In this document: piece after piece, positions 36,703 through 48,100 of the stretch | Layout: each line of letters opens with the position of its first letter | Position numbering within the stretch: position 1 is the stretch's first letter | NCBI GenBank assembly: GCA_009698675.1 | Contig: WLPT01000004.1 | Span: forward strand, 1 to 64,000 | Length of the DNA: 64,000 bases | Direction of reading: 5' to 3' | DNA from: Actinomycetota bacterium | Lineage (GTDB): Bacteria; Actinomycetota; Actinomycetes; Nanopelagicales; Nanopelagicaceae | Notes under the pieces: model-generated | Seen by the model: only the letters and a program-made list of their open reading frames with translations | The model's database searches: none | What the model was told of the DNA's origin: nothing | Position numbers and translations under genes: made by a program

Positions 36703-38013
36703 ATGATTCGCACAGTAGATTTACGTGGCCAGGCATTGAGCAAAACCGCCTATCAAAGACACCTGCCACGCGCCGATCTCAATGTTGAGGAAGCTATGGC
36801 GTTGATTGCACCGATTCTAGAGCGCGTCAAGAATGGTGATGAGGCCGATTTAATTGCACTGGCTCAAGAGTTCGATGGAGTTAAACCTGCAAGTATTCGA
36901 GTTCCACAAGCAGAATTGGCTGCAGCACTTGCTGCACTAGATCCAAAGGTGCGCGCCGCACTCGAGCTTTCAATTTCACGTGTAAGAAAAGTGCATTTAG
37001 ATCAAGTACGTGGAGATACAACTACTACTGTCGTTGATGGTGGCATGGTTAGGCAAAAGTGGATTCCAGTAGATCGTGTTGGACTTTATGTTCCTGGCGG
37101 ACGTGCTGTTTACCCAAGTAGCGTGATGATGAATGTCATCCCAGCTCAGATTGCAAAAGTCGCATCGATCGCCGTTGCCTCACCGCCGCAGAGAGATTTT
37201 GGTGGACTTCCACACCCGACTATTTTGGCAACTTGCGCCCTACTTGGAGTCACAGAGGTTTTCGCCGTTGGGGGAGCCCAGGCCATCGCACTCTTTGCCT
37301 ATGGCATGGAGGGCGTTGCAGAGAAATGCGATTTAGTTACAGGCCCTGGAAATATTTACGTTGCCGCAGCCAAGCGCGCGCTCCGTGGAGTTATTGGGAT
37401 TGATTCGGAGGCCGGACCGACTGAGATAGCGATATTGGCTGACAAAAGCGCAGTACCGGCCGATGTTGCCGCCGATCTAATAAGTCAGGCCGAACACGAT
37501 GTAATCGCCGCGGCTATTTTAGTTACAGACGATGTTGAGTTAGCTAATGCCGTAGTTGCAGAGTTACATAAAAGAGTTCCAACTTCTAAACATTCAGCCA
37601 GAATCGGCCAAGCGCTCTCAGGAATTCAATCGGCAATTGCACTCGTTGATTCAATCGAGCAGGGAATCGACGTAGTAAATGCATATGCTGCCGAACACCT
37701 TGAGATTCACACGGTCGATGCGCGAGCCCATGCAGAAAAAATTCGAAATGCCGGTGCCATCTTCATTGGCCGATTCTCACCTGTATCACTCGGAGACTAT
37801 TCGGCTGGATCAAACCATGTTCTCCCGACTGGTGGATGCGCTTGTCACTCAAGTGGATTGTCTGTACAGACATTTCTGCGCGGTCTGCATTTGATTGAAT
37901 ATGACCAGCAAGCGTTTCTGGAGATTTTGCCGACGGTCGTTACATTAGCAACGGCCGAAGATTTGCCGGCCCATGGCCAGGCGATGACGGCACGTTTGGA
38001 GAGGTTGAAATGA
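36703..38013 (+). CDS. hisD: Histidinol dehydrogenase HisD
   Basis: A 436-aa zinc enzyme carrying out the last two oxidations of histidine synthesis (histidinol to histidine). Motifs seen include [10 protein letters not shown], the [13 protein letters not shown] near 209, D-S-E-A-G-P-T-E-I and Q-A-E-H-D, and a C-terminal [11 protein letters not shown]. It opens a tightly overlapped his operon (DCBH-A-F-I). Confidence 0.96.
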   Translation: MIRTVDLRGQALSKTAYQRHLPRADLNVEEAMALIAPILERVKNGDEADLIALAQEFDGVKPASIRVPQAELAAALAALDPKVRAALELSISRVRKVHLDQVRGDTTTTVVDGGMVRQKWIPVDRVGLYVPGGRAVYPSSVMMNVIPAQIAKVASIAVASPPQRDFGGLPHPTILATCALLGVTEVFAVGGAQAIALFAYGMEGVAEKCDLVTGPGNIYVAAAKRALRGVIGIDSEAGPTEIAILADKSAVPADVAADLISQAEHDVIAAAILVTDDVELANAVVAELHKRVPTSKHSARIGQALSGIQSAIALVDSIEQGIDVVNAYAAEHLEIHTVDARAHAEKIRNAGAIFIGRFSPVSLGDYSAGSNHVLPTGGCACHSSGLSVQTFLRGLHLIEYDQQAFLEILPTVVTLATAEDLPAHGQAMTARLERLK

Positions 38014-39095
38014 TCTGGCCAAACTGGTTGCCGCTTCGAAAAGATTTGCAAGAGTTGACTCCTTACGGGGCTCCACAAGTTCACGCCGAGGCAGCGATGA
38101 ATACAAATGAAAACCCCTACCCACCTTCACCGACTTTACAAGCGGCCATAGTTCAGTCAGTTGCCGAAATTGCAGTAACTCTTAACCGTTACCCTGACAG
38201 AGAAGCGATTAAACTTCGCGAGGCACTAGCAGTTTATATAAGTCAGACATCTCATATTAATTGCAGAGCTGAGAATGTATGGGCGGCAAATGGGAGTAAT
38301 GAGATTATTCAATCTCTCTTTCTCGCCTTCTTCGGGCGCTCTGCGATGGGCTTCATTCCCTCGTATTCAATGCATGCACTAATTGCAAAAGTTGTGGGAA
38401 CAAAATGGATAGATGGTGAACGTAACGCAGATTTAACTTTCAATGTCGATATTGCGATTTCCGATGTTTCTAAATACAAACCTGCACTTACATTCATTAC
38501 AACTCCTAATAATCCAACGGGCGATGCGATTTCTTTCAAAGATATCTCTCGCCTTGCAGAAGCTGTAGGAGCCGAGGGCGGATTACTCATTGTCGATGAG
38601 GCCTATGCCGAGTTTTCACCTGAGAAATCAGCGACCACTTTAGTTCGCGATAATCCTCATGTTGTTGTTATCCGAACAATGAGCAAAGCATTTGCATTTG
38701 CTGGAGCACGCCTCGGTTACCTGATCGCCGATGCTGCAGTAGTTGATGCGATGAAGCTCGTACGCCTGCCTTATCATTTAAGTGCAATTACTCAGGCCAC
38801 TGCTTTAGTGGCCCTTGATCATCGCGCAGAGTTATTAGGCAATGTCACTAAGCTCATAAACGCTCGCACGGCTCTAGTTACCGAGCTGGGCGCACTCGGA
38901 TTAACCTGCCTTCCAAGTGCTGCCAACTTCATCTTGTTTTCTGGTTTTGACCGACCTGCGCCACGTCTATGGTCACAACTACTTGAAAGAGGCGTTCTGA
39001 TTCGAGATGTGGGATTATCCTCCCATCTGCGCGTGACTGTCGGCAATGAGGCCGAGAATAAAGCATTTATAGCCGCCTTAACTCAACTGCTGTAG
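38010..39095 (+). CDS. hisC: Histidinol-phosphate aminotransferase HisC
   Basis: A 361-aa fold type I PLP aminotransferase. The cofactor lysine is K226 in [23 protein letters not shown] near the N-terminus and N-N-P-T-G near 168 are typical. It converts imidazole-acetol phosphate to histidinol phosphate. Its start overlaps the hisD stop. Confidence 0.95.
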   Translation: MIWPNWLPLRKDLQELTPYGAPQVHAEAAMNTNENPYPPSPTLQAAIVQSVAEIAVTLNRYPDREAIKLREALAVYISQTSHINCRAENVWAANGSNEIIQSLFLAFFGRSAMGFIPSYSMHALIAKVVGTKWIDGERNADLTFNVDIAISDVSKYKPALTFITTPNNPTGDAISFKDISRLAEAVGAEGGLLIVDEAYAEFSPEKSATTLVRDNPHVVVIRTMSKAFAFAGARLGYLIADAAVVDAMKLVRLPYHLSAITQATALVALDHRAELLGNVTKLINARTALVTELGALGLTCLPSAANFILFSGFDRPAPRLWSQLLERGVLIRDVGLSSHLRVTVGNEAENKAFIAALTQLL

Positions 39096-39109
39096 AAAGC
39101 GAGAAGCCC

Positions 39110-39694
39110 ATGAGAACTGCACGAATCGAGCGAAAGACGAAAGAGTCGCATGTTCTAGTCGAGGTTAATTTAGATGGACAGGGAGTCATCGATGTTTCAA
39201 CGGGGGTTCCATTCTTTGATCACATGATGTCCCAGCTCGGCAAGCACTCAGGCTTTGATTTAACAATAAAGACAACTGGAGATATCGATGTTGATTCACA
39301 CCACAGCGTTGAAGATACATCTCTTGCTTTTGGCCAAGCTCTACGTGCGGCCTTAGGGGACAAAGCGGGAATTCGCCGTTTTGGTGATTCGATGGTTCCC
39401 CTTGATGAGGTGCTTGTCCAAGCTGCCGTGGATTTATCAGGCAGGCCCTATCTCGTGCACCGCCAACCAGAGATTGTTGAACTTATCGGAACATTCGATA
39501 CAACTTTGGGTAAGCACATATGGGAGTCGATTGTTGCTGAAGCGCACATTGCCCTTCATATTCGAGTTCTGGAGGGTCGCAATGCACATCACGTCTTTGA
39601 AGCTCAGTTCAAGGCCGTAGCCCGTGCTCTTGGCGATGCAGTTTCATTAGATGGACGAGTTGCCGGAATTCCATCAACTAAAGGCACTCTTTGA
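39110..39694 (+). CDS. hisB: Imidazoleglycerol-phosphate dehydratase HisB
   Basis: A 194-aa, dehydratase-only HisB (no phosphatase domain). Metal-binding motifs F-F-D-H-M-M (near 36-41), D-S-H-H-S-V-E-D (64-71) and a second H-H-V-F-E set near 163 are present. The histidinol-phosphate phosphatase is therefore a separate enzyme not found in this window. Confidence 0.95.
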   Translation: MRTARIERKTKESHVLVEVNLDGQGVIDVSTGVPFFDHMMSQLGKHSGFDLTIKTTGDIDVDSHHSVEDTSLAFGQALRAALGDKAGIRRFGDSMVPLDEVLVQAAVDLSGRPYLVHRQPEIVELIGTFDTTLGKHIWESIVAEAHIALHIRVLEGRNAHHVFEAQFKAVARALGDAVSLDGRVAGIPSTKGTL

Positions 39695-40293
39695 TTGCAA
39701 TTCTTGACTATGGATCTGGAAATCTACGCTCTGCTGAACGGGCATTTGCAACCAGTGGCTTAGATGTCATCGTTACCTCTGATCCACAAACCGCCTTTGA
39801 AGCCCAAGGACTTGTAGTTCCAGGCGTCGGAGCCTTTGCCGCTTGTATGCAGGGACTAAATGCAATCGATGGGGCAAGCATTATCAGGAAACGATTAGCT
39901 GCAGAAAGACCGACACTTGGAATATGTATTGGTATGCAGATTCTCTTTGCATTTGGTGATGAACACTCACAAGGACAACCTCACTCCGGTGTTGGCATCT
40001 GGCCAGGAACGGTGAGCAAACTAGCAGCACCGATACTTCCGCATATGGGATGGAACACTGTGCAAGCATCAAGCCATTCACCTCTCTTTAACGGAGTTGA
40101 GGAGGAGTCTTTTTACTTCGTGCACTCTTATGCGGCAAAAGATGCGTGTGGCAAATTGCAGAGTTGGAGTACTCATGGAGAGTTATTTCTATCGGCAGTT
40201 GAAGATGGTTATGTAAGTGCTACGCAGTTTCATCCGGAGAAATCCGGCAGGGCCGGACTTGCCTTAATTAAGAATTGGAGCAGAACTCTATGA
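39691..40293 (+). CDS. hisH: Imidazole glycerol phosphate synthase glutaminase HisH
   Basis: A 200-aa class I glutamine amidotransferase that feeds ammonia to HisF. The nucleophile is C79 in L-G-I-C-I-G-M-Q, with the H-P-E-K-S-G pair near 180. The start is TTG 39691, whose last two bases begin the hisB stop (TTGA). Partner hisF is two genes downstream. Confidence 0.94.
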   Translation: MIAILDYGSGNLRSAERAFATSGLDVIVTSDPQTAFEAQGLVVPGVGAFAACMQGLNAIDGASIIRKRLAAERPTLGICIGMQILFAFGDEHSQGQPHSGVGIWPGTVSKLAAPILPHMGWNTVQASSHSPLFNGVEEESFYFVHSYAAKDACGKLQSWSTHGELFLSAVEDGYVSATQFHPEKSGRAGLALIKNWSRTL

Positions 40294-41015
40294 AGAGTTT
40301 GCAATTGCTGCCGGCCGTAGATGTCAAAGATGGGCAAGCTGTTCGCTTAGTTCAAGGCGAGCTTGCGCAGGAGAGTGTCTACGGCAAGCCCCTTGATGCA
40401 GCCCTTGAGTTTCAAGCCGCGGGAGCAGAGTGGATTCACTTAGTAGATTTAGATGCAGCTTTTGGTAGAGGAGATAACTCTGAATTAATAGCCCATGTTG
40501 TCGCAACCTTAGATATAAAAGTTGAGTTGTCGGGCGGAATTCGAGATGACGAGTCGTTGCGTCGCGCGATAGCTACCGGGTGTACGCGGATCAACCTGGG
40601 AACTGCCGCACTTGAAGATCCGCAGTGGACTGCACGCGTAATATCTAAGTACGGAGATTTAATCGCTGTTGGTTTAGATGTTCGTGGGCATACTTTGGCC
40701 GGCAGGGGCTGGACTAGCCAAGCCGGCGATCTCTTCGAAACTATTTCTCGTTTAGACCGAGATGGATGCGCGCGATATGTCGTTACCGATGTCGCAAAAG
40801 ATGGAACGCTTGCCGGACCAAACTTTGAACTGTTGCGTTCAGTCTGTGCTGCCACTTCAAAGCCAGTAGTTGCAAGTGGTGGCATCTCCAACCTGCAAGA
40901 TCTGAAAGATTTGCTTGCTCTGACCGATATTGGAATTGAAGGCGCAATCATCGGTAAAGCGCTGTATTCGGGCGCCTTTACTATGCAGCAAGCCCTTGAG
41001 GTTGCCAGGCGATGA
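40290..41015 (+). CDS. priA: Phosphoribosyl isomerase PriA (HisA/TrpF)
   Basis: A TIM-barrel isomerase of about 241 aa. Catalytic D11 and D171, R19 and the R139-G-W141-T loop match actinobacterial PriA, which serves both histidine (ProFAR) and tryptophan (PRA) synthesis. ATG 40290 overlaps the hisH stop and precedes L-L-P-A-V-D-V. The retained R-G-W loop suggests the dual activity is kept even though no trp genes lie nearby. A pure HisA function cannot be excluded from sequence. Confidence 0.92.
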   Translation: MKSLQLLPAVDVKDGQAVRLVQGELAQESVYGKPLDAALEFQAAGAEWIHLVDLDAAFGRGDNSELIAHVVATLDIKVELSGGIRDDESLRRAIATGCTRINLGTAALEDPQWTARVISKYGDLIAVGLDVRGHTLAGRGWTSQAGDLFETISRLDRDGCARYVVTDVAKDGTLAGPNFELLRSVCAATSKPVVASGGISNLQDLKDLLALTDIGIEGAIIGKALYSGAFTMQQALEVARR

Positions 41016-41782
41016 CGCTTTCAGTGCGAATAATTCCATGTTTAGATGTCACAGATGGTCGGGTGGTTAAGGGTGTTAACTTCACAAACTTAATCGATGC
41101 CGGTGATCCAGTCGAGATGGCCGCCTTGTATGGAAACGAGGGAGCAGATGAACTCACATTTCTGGATATTTCTGCAAGTAGTTCGGGGCGAGAAACTACT
41201 TTAGATATCGTGCGGCGAACGGCTGAGCAAGTATTTATTCCATTGACTGTCGGAGGCGGTATACGCAGCGTCGAGGATGTTGATCGACTTTTACGTGCAG
41301 GCGCAGACAAGATTTCAATCAATACTTCGGCCATTGCCAGACCTGAGTTGATTGCAGAGATTGCAGATCGATTTGGCTCACAAGTCTTAGTGCTATCTGT
41401 GGATGCTCGTCGAGCTCGTACGGAGTCGGGTTTTGAAGTTACTACTCATGGTGGGAGAGAGAGCACCGCCATTGATGCACTCACGTGGGTTGAAAGAGCT
41501 TGCGCCCTAGGGGTCGGCGAAATACTTTTAAACTCGATGGATGCCGATGGAACGCGTGCCGGATATGACATCGGAATGATTAGTGCAGTTCGTGCGGTTT
41601 CAACGGTTCCCTTAATCGCAAGCGGCGGTGCTGGCGATCTTGCCGATTTCGCTGCAGCCCTGGATGCCGGTGCCGATGCCTTACTTGCTGCAAGTGTTTT
41701 TCACTTCGGAATTCATCGTATAGGTGATGTTAAGCGTTATTTATCGGCCAATAACTATCCCATTCGCACAGTTACCACTTGA
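41012..41782 (+). CDS. hisF: Imidazole glycerol phosphate synthase cyclase HisF
   Basis: A 256-aa TIM-barrel subunit pairing with HisH. Hallmarks are [16 protein letters not shown] at the N-terminus (catalytic D near residue 11), the phosphate site G-G-G-I-R, and N-S-M-D-A-D-G-T (second catalytic Asp region) near 173. It overlaps priA by 4 bp. Confidence 0.96.
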   Translation: MTLSVRIIPCLDVTDGRVVKGVNFTNLIDAGDPVEMAALYGNEGADELTFLDISASSSGRETTLDIVRRTAEQVFIPLTVGGGIRSVEDVDRLLRAGADKISINTSAIARPELIAEIADRFGSQVLVLSVDARRARTESGFEVTTHGGRESTAIDALTWVERACALGVGEILLNSMDADGTRAGYDIGMISAVRAVSTVPLIASGGAGDLADFAAALDAGADALLAASVFHFGIHRIGDVKRYLSANNYPIRTVTT

Positions 41783-41799
41783 TACGGCAGAATTACCTT

Positions 41800-42147
41800 A
41801 TGACCACTTTGAATCCAGAGATCGAAATACTTCTGAAGGATTCTTCGGCGCTAATGCCTGCGATAGTTCAAGATTACACAAGCGGTGAGGTTTTGATGTT
41901 GGCCTACATGAATACAGAGTCTTTGGCGCTAACTTTATCTAGCGGCAAAGCTACATTTTGGAGCCGCAGTAGGAACCAGCTGTGGGTTAAGGGGGCAACA
42001 TCGGGCCATTTCCAAGAGGTTCACTCCATATCTTTGGATTGCGATGGTGATGCACTCTTGTTAAAGGTCACTCAAACAGGTGTTGCCTGCCACACTGGGA
42101 ATGCAACCTGTTTTCATCTGCCAATCAAACTCACAACTCAAGAATGA
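41800..42147 (+). CDS. hisI: Phosphoribosyl-AMP cyclohydrolase HisI
   Basis: A cyclohydrolase of about 115 aa without the HisE pyrophosphohydrolase domain. [12 protein letters not shown] and the zinc site D-C-D-G-D-A ... C-H-T-G-N-A-T-C-F are clear. I chose ATG 41800. A TTG at 41779 overlapping the hisF stop is possible. HisE must be encoded elsewhere. Confidence 0.93.
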   Translation: MTTLNPEIEILLKDSSALMPAIVQDYTSGEVLMLAYMNTESLALTLSSGKATFWSRSRNQLWVKGATSGHFQEVHSISLDCDGDALLLKVTQTGVACHTGNATCFHLPIKLTTQE

Positions 42148-42308
42148 GCCAGAACGTGGCTACATTAATAAGCGGAGTAGTTGTTCTCCTTTCGATATTT
42201 CTTATCGGTCGAAAACTGCGGATCTCCCCACGGTATGAACGGCGTCCGCGAGAGTTAAATTTATGGAGCTCACTTGATAAGGGCATCGATCCAAGCGATG
42301 TTGATTAA
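42144..42308 (+). CDS. Small membrane protein of the his locus
   Basis: A 54-aa protein whose ATG overlaps the hisI stop (ATGA). One membrane helix at about 5-22 is followed by a basic stretch ([16 protein letters not shown]) and an acidic tail with [12 protein letters not shown]. Tight coupling, a clean helix and a structured tail argue for a real gene. Small proteins with W-x-x-L-x-x-G-x-D-P tails occur at this spot in other Actinobacteria, to my recollection. Function unknown. Confidence 0.75.
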   Translation: MSQNVATLISGVVVLLSIFLIGRKLRISPRYERRPRELNLWSSLDKGIDPSDVD

Positions 42309-42332
42309 GGGCCGAGCCGATAGGATATGGAT

Positions 42333-42830
42333 ATGAACGCCTTCAATAGGAGATATCAAAACCGTATAACTTTCCTCGCACGTATGCTCCTTGGCGGAGT
42401 ACTCCTTGTGGCCGGCGCCCTGAAAGCCTTTTCACCGGCCAAAGCCGCTAGCGCAGTTGCAGCTTATAAGATTCTTCCAACCGAGCTGGCGCACATTGTT
42501 GGTTACGCACTTCCGTGGTTAGAGATTGCTATCGGCGCATTACTCATAGTTGGTATCTCAATTCGCTTTGCCGCAATTGTAGGCGGTGCGGTAATGATTC
42601 TTTTTATTGCCGCAATTATTAGCGTCTGGTCCCGTGGCCTTCTCATCGATTGTGGTTGCTTTGGGGGAGGCGGGGCCATTGATCCATCCAAGGCGGCAGC
42701 TGTGCACCGTACCTATGCCCTTGAGATATCTCGCGATTTGGGCTTGGCATTAACGGCTCTTTATCTATACTTTTTCCCTTATGGATTATTCTCAGTTGAG
42801 AAGTCGGCTACAACAAACGAGGAGAGCTAG
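42333..42830 (+). CDS. MauE/DoxX-like membrane protein
   Basis: A four-helix membrane protein of about 165 aa. The loop after helix 3 carries I-D-C-G-C-F-G-G-G-G, the cysteine pair found in MauE-type proteins that support disulfide chemistry outside the membrane. ATG 42333 is better spaced from TAGGAT than ATG 42327. It abuts the DsbA-like gene (stop, then start at the next base), so the two probably form an electron-transfer pair: MauE-like as the reoxidase, DsbA-like as the oxidase (inference). Confidence 0.8.
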   Translation: MNAFNRRYQNRITFLARMLLGGVLLVAGALKAFSPAKAASAVAAYKILPTELAHIVGYALPWLEIAIGALLIVGISIRFAAIVGGAVMILFIAAIISVWSRGLLIDCGCFGGGGAIDPSKAAAVHRTYALEISRDLGLALTALYLYFFPYGLFSVEKSATTNEES

Positions 42831-43544
42831 ATGTCAAAGCAAGTAAAGGCCAAGAGCGGTGGAGATCATTTCACCCGTTGGTTAGTAATCGGAATGGTTG
42901 CCCTAGTTGTAATTACCGGAGTTGTTTTCTCAATCATGAGTTCGACCAATAAAGCTAACGAGTCTTTTACGGCTCTTAAAAATTACCCATTAGGTGCGCA
43001 GGTTGCTGGAACTATTGATCCCGCACAGGGTTCCGGGTTGGTTTTAAATCCGGGAGCTAACGTTAAAATCGATCTCTGGGAAGACCCACAGTGTCCGATT
43101 TGTAGAACATTTGAAGAGTCAAATGGTGCCTACATCGATGAGTTAGTTCGCACTAAGAAGGCAACTCTGGTCTATCACGTCCTATCTTTCTTAGGAGATG
43201 AGTCGATACGTGCAGCAAATGCAGCGATGTGCGCTGCCGATGAGGGGCACTACCTTGATTTTCATAAAGCGCTTTATATAGTTCAACCAGCTTTGGAGAA
43301 CTCTGGATTTTTCACTGGGCCAAATTTACTGAAAATAGGTGGCTATCTTGGTCTCAAAAGTAAGAGTTTTACCGATTGCGTCACAAAGGGTTCAAAGGCC
43401 GATGTAGTTAAAGCGCAAGAGGATGCGATGCCGACGTATAAAGTAACTGGCACTCCCACAATATTTATTAACAATAAATTATGGGTTCGCAAATCAAGTA
43501 ATTTTGATCCTGTGGAGTTTCGCCTGGCTGTAGAGGCTGGCTAA
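42831..43544 (+). CDS. Membrane-anchored DsbA-like thiol oxidoreductase
   Basis: A 237-aa protein with one N-terminal membrane helix (about 17-36) and an extracytoplasmic thioredoxin-fold domain. The active site is C88-P-I-C91, and the cis-proline loop T-G-T-P-T-I-F-I-N is near 212. It would introduce or handle disulfide bonds in exported proteins. Its partner is the upstream MauE-like protein. Candidate clients in this window include FtsI (C512/C514). Confidence 0.88.
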   Translation: MSKQVKAKSGGDHFTRWLVIGMVALVVITGVVFSIMSSTNKANESFTALKNYPLGAQVAGTIDPAQGSGLVLNPGANVKIDLWEDPQCPICRTFEESNGAYIDELVRTKKATLVYHVLSFLGDESIRAANAAMCAADEGHYLDFHKALYIVQPALENSGFFTGPNLLKIGGYLGLKSKSFTDCVTKGSKADVVKAQEDAMPTYKVTGTPTIFINNKLWVRKSSNFDPVEFRLAVEAG

Positions 43545-43547
43545 GAA

Positions 43548-44366
43548 TTGTTACGTTCGATTCCATCACCATCTTTTTCGGTGGTGGAAATCGGACCGCT
43601 CACAATTCATATGTATGCCTTATGCATTATTACAGGCATAGCAATAGCAATTTGGCTGGGGGATAAGCGCTTCAGAGCTGTTGCAAATGATGGAAAATCA
43701 GTGGTTGCAGAGGTGGCAATTACCGCCGTTCCCGTAGGAATTATTGGTGGGCGCATCTATCACGTTCTCACATCACCCGATGCCTACTTTGGAAGCAATG
43801 GCCACCCTTGGAACGCGTTTAAAATCTGGGAGGGGGGCCTTGGTATTTGGGGGGCGATCGCTCTAGGAACAGTGGCTTCCTGGCTCAGATATCGCAGCAT
43901 TTCCAATCGAGTTGCACTTCCATCATTTGCCTTTTTTATGGATGCTCTGGCACCTGGAGTGCTGCTGGCTCAAGCGATCGGACGATTTGGGAATTGGTTC
44001 AATATCGAACTTTTCGGCCGACCCCTTAATGCGCCGTGGGCTTTATCGGTTCCGCTATTTAATCGCCCCAATGGATTTAGCCAATACGCAACTTTTCATC
44101 CGGTCTTTTTGTACGAGGCTCTTTGGAGTAGCGCACTTGCTATAGCGCTAATTCTCATTGGTAGAAGGTTGAAACCAGGGCAGGTTTTTGCGCTCTATAT
44201 TTTTGGATACTGCCTTGGACGTACCGGCATTGAGAGCATACGTATAGATGAGGCACATCACATACTGGGCCTACGGCTCAATATTTGGGTCGGAACGATT
44301 ATTGGTTTAGGCGCACTGACACGTTTTCTGCAACTAAATAAAGATGATAAGCCAAATCTCGGATAG
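43548..44366 (+). CDS. lgt: Prolipoprotein diacylglyceryl transferase Lgt
   Basis: A 272-aa polytopic enzyme attaching diacylglycerol to the lipobox cysteine of lipoprotein precursors. The signature G-R-F-G-N-W-F-N-I-E-L-F-G-R-P is near 144-158, with G-G-R-I-Y-H-V near 66 and the terminal R-x-x-E-S-I-R-I-D. The start is TTG 43548, three bases after the DsbA-like stop. Confidence 0.95.
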   Translation: MLRSIPSPSFSVVEIGPLTIHMYALCIITGIAIAIWLGDKRFRAVANDGKSVVAEVAITAVPVGIIGGRIYHVLTSPDAYFGSNGHPWNAFKIWEGGLGIWGAIALGTVASWLRYRSISNRVALPSFAFFMDALAPGVLLAQAIGRFGNWFNIELFGRPLNAPWALSVPLFNRPNGFSQYATFHPVFLYEALWSSALAIALILIGRRLKPGQVFALYIFGYCLGRTGIESIRIDEAHHILGLRLNIWVGTIIGLGALTRFLQLNKDDKPNLG

Positions 44367-44375
44367 GCTCCTGTT

Positions 44376-45083
44376 ATGGCTCTAGAAGATGTTCATGCCC
44401 GTAATATGCAGCACCGAACCCACCGAGCAGGGTGGTTGCGCGCGGCGGTACTAGGTGCAAATGATGGATTGGTTTCAACTGCCTCGCTGATGATTGGTGT
44501 AGTTGCAGCTGGCAAGAATGATTTTCTAGTTACTGCAGGTCTTGCTGGAATTACAGCTGGTGCGATGTCAATGGCAGTTGGGGAGTACGTCTCTGTCCGC
44601 TCCCAAAACGATGTCGAAGAGTCTGATCGAGTATTAGAGATTGAACATTTAGCAACAGATCCTGAAGGCGAGCTCTTAGAGCTCCAACACATATACATCA
44701 ATCGTGGGTTAACTCCAGAGTTGGCCCTTGAAGTTGCAACAGCGATGCATGAGAAGGATCCACTAGCGGCACATCTGCGCGATGAACTCGGGCAACATCC
44801 ACATACAAAGGCCCGCCCAGTTCAAGCCGCTCTTGCCTCGGCAACTTCATTCACCTTAGGGGGGCTGATTCCATTTGCGGGCGCCTTCGCTCCAACTTTA
44901 GGAGCAAAGGCGTGGAGCATCGTGGCCTTTACCGTTGTTGGTCTTGTTCTCACCGGCATCGTAAGCGCGCGTACAGCAGGGGCCAAAGTAGTTGGGACAA
45001 CTTTGCGAGTCATTATTGGTGGCTGCCTCGGAATGCTGATTACGGCTGGAATTGGCCAGATTGCGCAAGTTGCCGGCATATAG
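44376..45083 (+). CDS. VIT1/CCC1-family iron or manganese transporter
   Basis: A 235-aa VIT-family membrane protein. The N-terminal H-R-x-G-W-L-R-A-A-V-L-G-A-N-D-G-L-V-S-T-A-S-L segment is the family signature. A central cytoplasmic acidic helical domain (E-rich, about 85-145) would bind metal, and C-terminal helix pairs follow. Members export Fe2+ or Mn2+ from the cytosol. In a prokaryote this suggests metal detoxification. Metal specificity is not readable. Confidence 0.88.
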   Translation: MALEDVHARNMQHRTHRAGWLRAAVLGANDGLVSTASLMIGVVAAGKNDFLVTAGLAGITAGAMSMAVGEYVSVRSQNDVEESDRVLEIEHLATDPEGELLELQHIYINRGLTPELALEVATAMHEKDPLAAHLRDELGQHPHTKARPVQAALASATSFTLGGLIPFAGAFAPTLGAKAWSIVAFTVVGLVLTGIVSARTAGAKVVGTTLRVIIGGCLGMLITAGIGQIAQVAGI

Positions 45084-45085
45084 GC

Positions 45086-45115
45086 TTTAACCAAAACCGC
45101 TTTTCTTGCTACTCT
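45086..45115 (+). promoter_or_regulatory. Possible gltB promoter
   Basis: A TTTAAC (45086-45091), an 18-bp spacer and a TACTCT (45110-45115, TANNNT pattern) lie in the only gap before gltBD. A near-identical -10 precedes livK. Pattern match only. Confidence 0.3.
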
Positions 45116-45185
45116 TTACGCCGTTGCTTGTTCAAAGGGCCAAGGTTGTCCCGCACATTTCATCGACAATCGGAGCCCAAGAATT

Positions 45186-48100
45186 ATGGTTTTGTCTTCC
45201 AACTTTCCGCAGGCACAAGGGCTCTACAACGCTGCCAATGAACATGATGCATGTGGAGTTGCGATGGTTGCAACTCTTAACAAGAAAGCAACACATGAGA
45301 TCGTTGAGAAAGCGCTAACTGCGCTGCGCAATCTCGAACATCGAGGTGCCTCAGGCGCCGAACCTGATAGCGGAGATGGTGCTGGAATTTTGATTCGAAT
45401 CCCGGATCAATTTTTTCAGGATGTTACGGAGTTCAATTTACCTGTTGCAGGTTCCTACGCAACGGGCATCGCCTTTATTGAAAAGGGTGCGGATGTACAC
45501 TCCAAGATTGCCGAGATTGCAGCAGAAGAAGGGCTACAGATTCTTGGCTGGCGCGAACTACCAATAAATTCTCAATCACTTGGTAAGACTGCGCTTTCAG
45601 TTATGCCAGATTTTCAACAGCTATTTATCGCTGGTTTAAATAATGAAAGCGACTTAGTGCTTGAGCGTATGGTCTTTTGTTTGCGCAAGCGTTTAGAACA
45701 TTCATTGCCGCTCTATTTTCCCTCTCTATCTAGCCAAACTATTGTGTATAAAGGAATGCTCACGACTGGTCAGCTAGAGGAGTTTTTCCCAGATTTAAGC
45801 GATGAGCGAGTTGTATCTCCATTGGCCGTAGTCCACTCCCGCTTTTCGACAAATACTTTTCCTTCTTGGCCACTTGCACACCCCTACCGTTATATCGCCC
45901 ACAACGGAGAAATCAATACTGTAAAGGGAAATCGCAACTGGATGCGCGCACGCGAATCACTGCTTGAGAGTGATTTGATTCCTGGAGATCTAAAACGTCT
46001 ATTTCCGATTGTTGAAATCTCCGGAAGTGACTCAGCCTCCTTTGATGAAGTTCTCGAACTGCTCTACCTCGGTGGACGTTCACTTCCTCACGCCGTATTG
46101 ATGATGATTCCCGAGGCGTGGGAAAACCATGCATCAATGTCAGATTTACGTCGCGATTTCTACGCTTTCCATGCCTCGCTAATGGAGCCATGGGATGGAC
46201 CAGCCTGTGTGACTTTCACCGATGGTCACCAAGTAGGTGCGGTGCTAGATCGCAATGGTCTTCGTCCTTCGCGATTCTGGGTAACTAAAGATGGCCTAGT
46301 CGTCTTGGCCTCTGAAGTTGGGGTTCTAGAGATTGCACCAGATCAGATTGTTCGTAAGGGACGTTTACAGCCTGGAAAAATGTTCTTGGTAGATACACAG
46401 GCCGGACGAATCATTGAAGATGAAGAGATTAAGGATTCACTTGCCAATGCAGCACCCTACGGTGACTGGCTCCACGCTGGAATGATCAAACTAAGTGAAC
46501 TGCCTGCGCGCGAACATATTGTCTATCCACACTCCTCGGTAGTACGACGCCAACGCGCCTTCGGCTATACCGAGGAAGAGCTGCGCATACTAATTACTCC
46601 AATGGCCAGAAATGGCATGGAGGCGCTTGGTTCGATGGGTACTGATACTCCAATCGCAGCCCTTTCAAGTAAACCACGTCTTATCTTTGACTACTTCTCA
46701 CAACTATTTGCTCAGGTAACAAATCCACCTTTAGATGCAATACGTGAAGAGTTGGTAACGAGTTTAGGTACTGCAATGGGCCCAGAGCATAATCTTTTAG
46801 ACCCTGGCCCTTCCTCATGTCGGCAGATCTCATTGGCATTTCCAGTAATTGACAATGATGAACTTGCAAAGATTATTCACGTAAATGCAGATGGCGATCA
46901 TCCAGGATTAAGTGCTCATGTTGTGCGCGGTCTTTTCTTTGTTGGCGATGGTGGTGACTCACTGCGCGCGCGTTTGGATGAGATTAAGGTTGAAGTTTCG
47001 CAGGCGATTAACAATGGCGCTCGTATCATCGTTCTATCAGATCGTGATGCAGATACAGAAGAGGCTGCGATTCCTTCGCTATTGCTTACATCAGCCGTAC
47101 ATCACCATTTAATACGTGAGAAAACCCGTACCAAAGTTGGTTTGGTGGTTGAGGCTGGTGATGTGCGTGAAGTTCATCATGTTGCCCTACTAATCGGATA
47201 TGGCGCCGCTGCAGTCAACCCATATCTTGCGATGGAGAGCGCCGAAGATTTAGTTCTGCAGGGAGTTATTACCGGGATAACTCCGGAAAAGGCCGTGCGC
47301 AACTTAATTAAATCCCTTGGCAAAGGTGTACTTAAAGTCATGTCGAAGATGGGTATTAGTACAATCGCCTCATATACGGGCGCACAAGTTTTTGAAGCAA
47401 TTGGTTTAAGTGCAGAGGTTGTAGATGAATTCTTCGTTGGCACGACCTCACGTTTAGGCGGGGTATCACTAGATGTGATTGCGCAAGAGTGCATCGCTCG
47501 TCATCACGTCGCATATCCACCAGGGGGAGAGGTTCCAGGAACTAAGCGCCTACCAATCGGCGGCGACTATCAATGGCGCCGCGAAGGCGAGCCGCATCTA
47601 TTTGATCCCGAAACCGTCTTTGCTCTTCAACACTCCACCAGAACTAAGCGTTACGATATTTTCAAGCGCTATACAGACAGAGTAAATGATCAGAGCACAC
47701 GTCTGATGACTTTGCGAGGTCTATTTGAGTTTAAAAGCCAGGCGGCCATCTCTATCGATGAAGTCGAATCTGCTACCTCCATCATTGCGCGCTTTTCCAC
47801 TGGGGCCATGTCCTACGGCTCGGTTTCACAAGAGGTGCACGAAACATTAGCGATAGCTATGAATCGACTCGGTGCTAAATCAAATACTGGTGAAGGTGGA
47901 GAGGACTCTTCACGCTATATAGAGATGGAGAACGGTGATTCAAAGCGCTCGGCAATTAAGCAAGTTGCCTCTGGGCGTTTCGGTGTTACCAGTGAATACT
48001 TAGTTAGCGCCGATGATATTCAAATTAAAATTGCCCAGGGTGCAAAGCCTGGTGAGGGTGGTCAGCTGCCCGGTAACAAGGTCTATCCATGGATTGCAAA

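Noticed and set aside
40436-40951. Minus-strand 171-codon open frame opposite priA
   Set aside because: Antisense shadow of a conserved his gene, low-complexity translation, no ribosome site.
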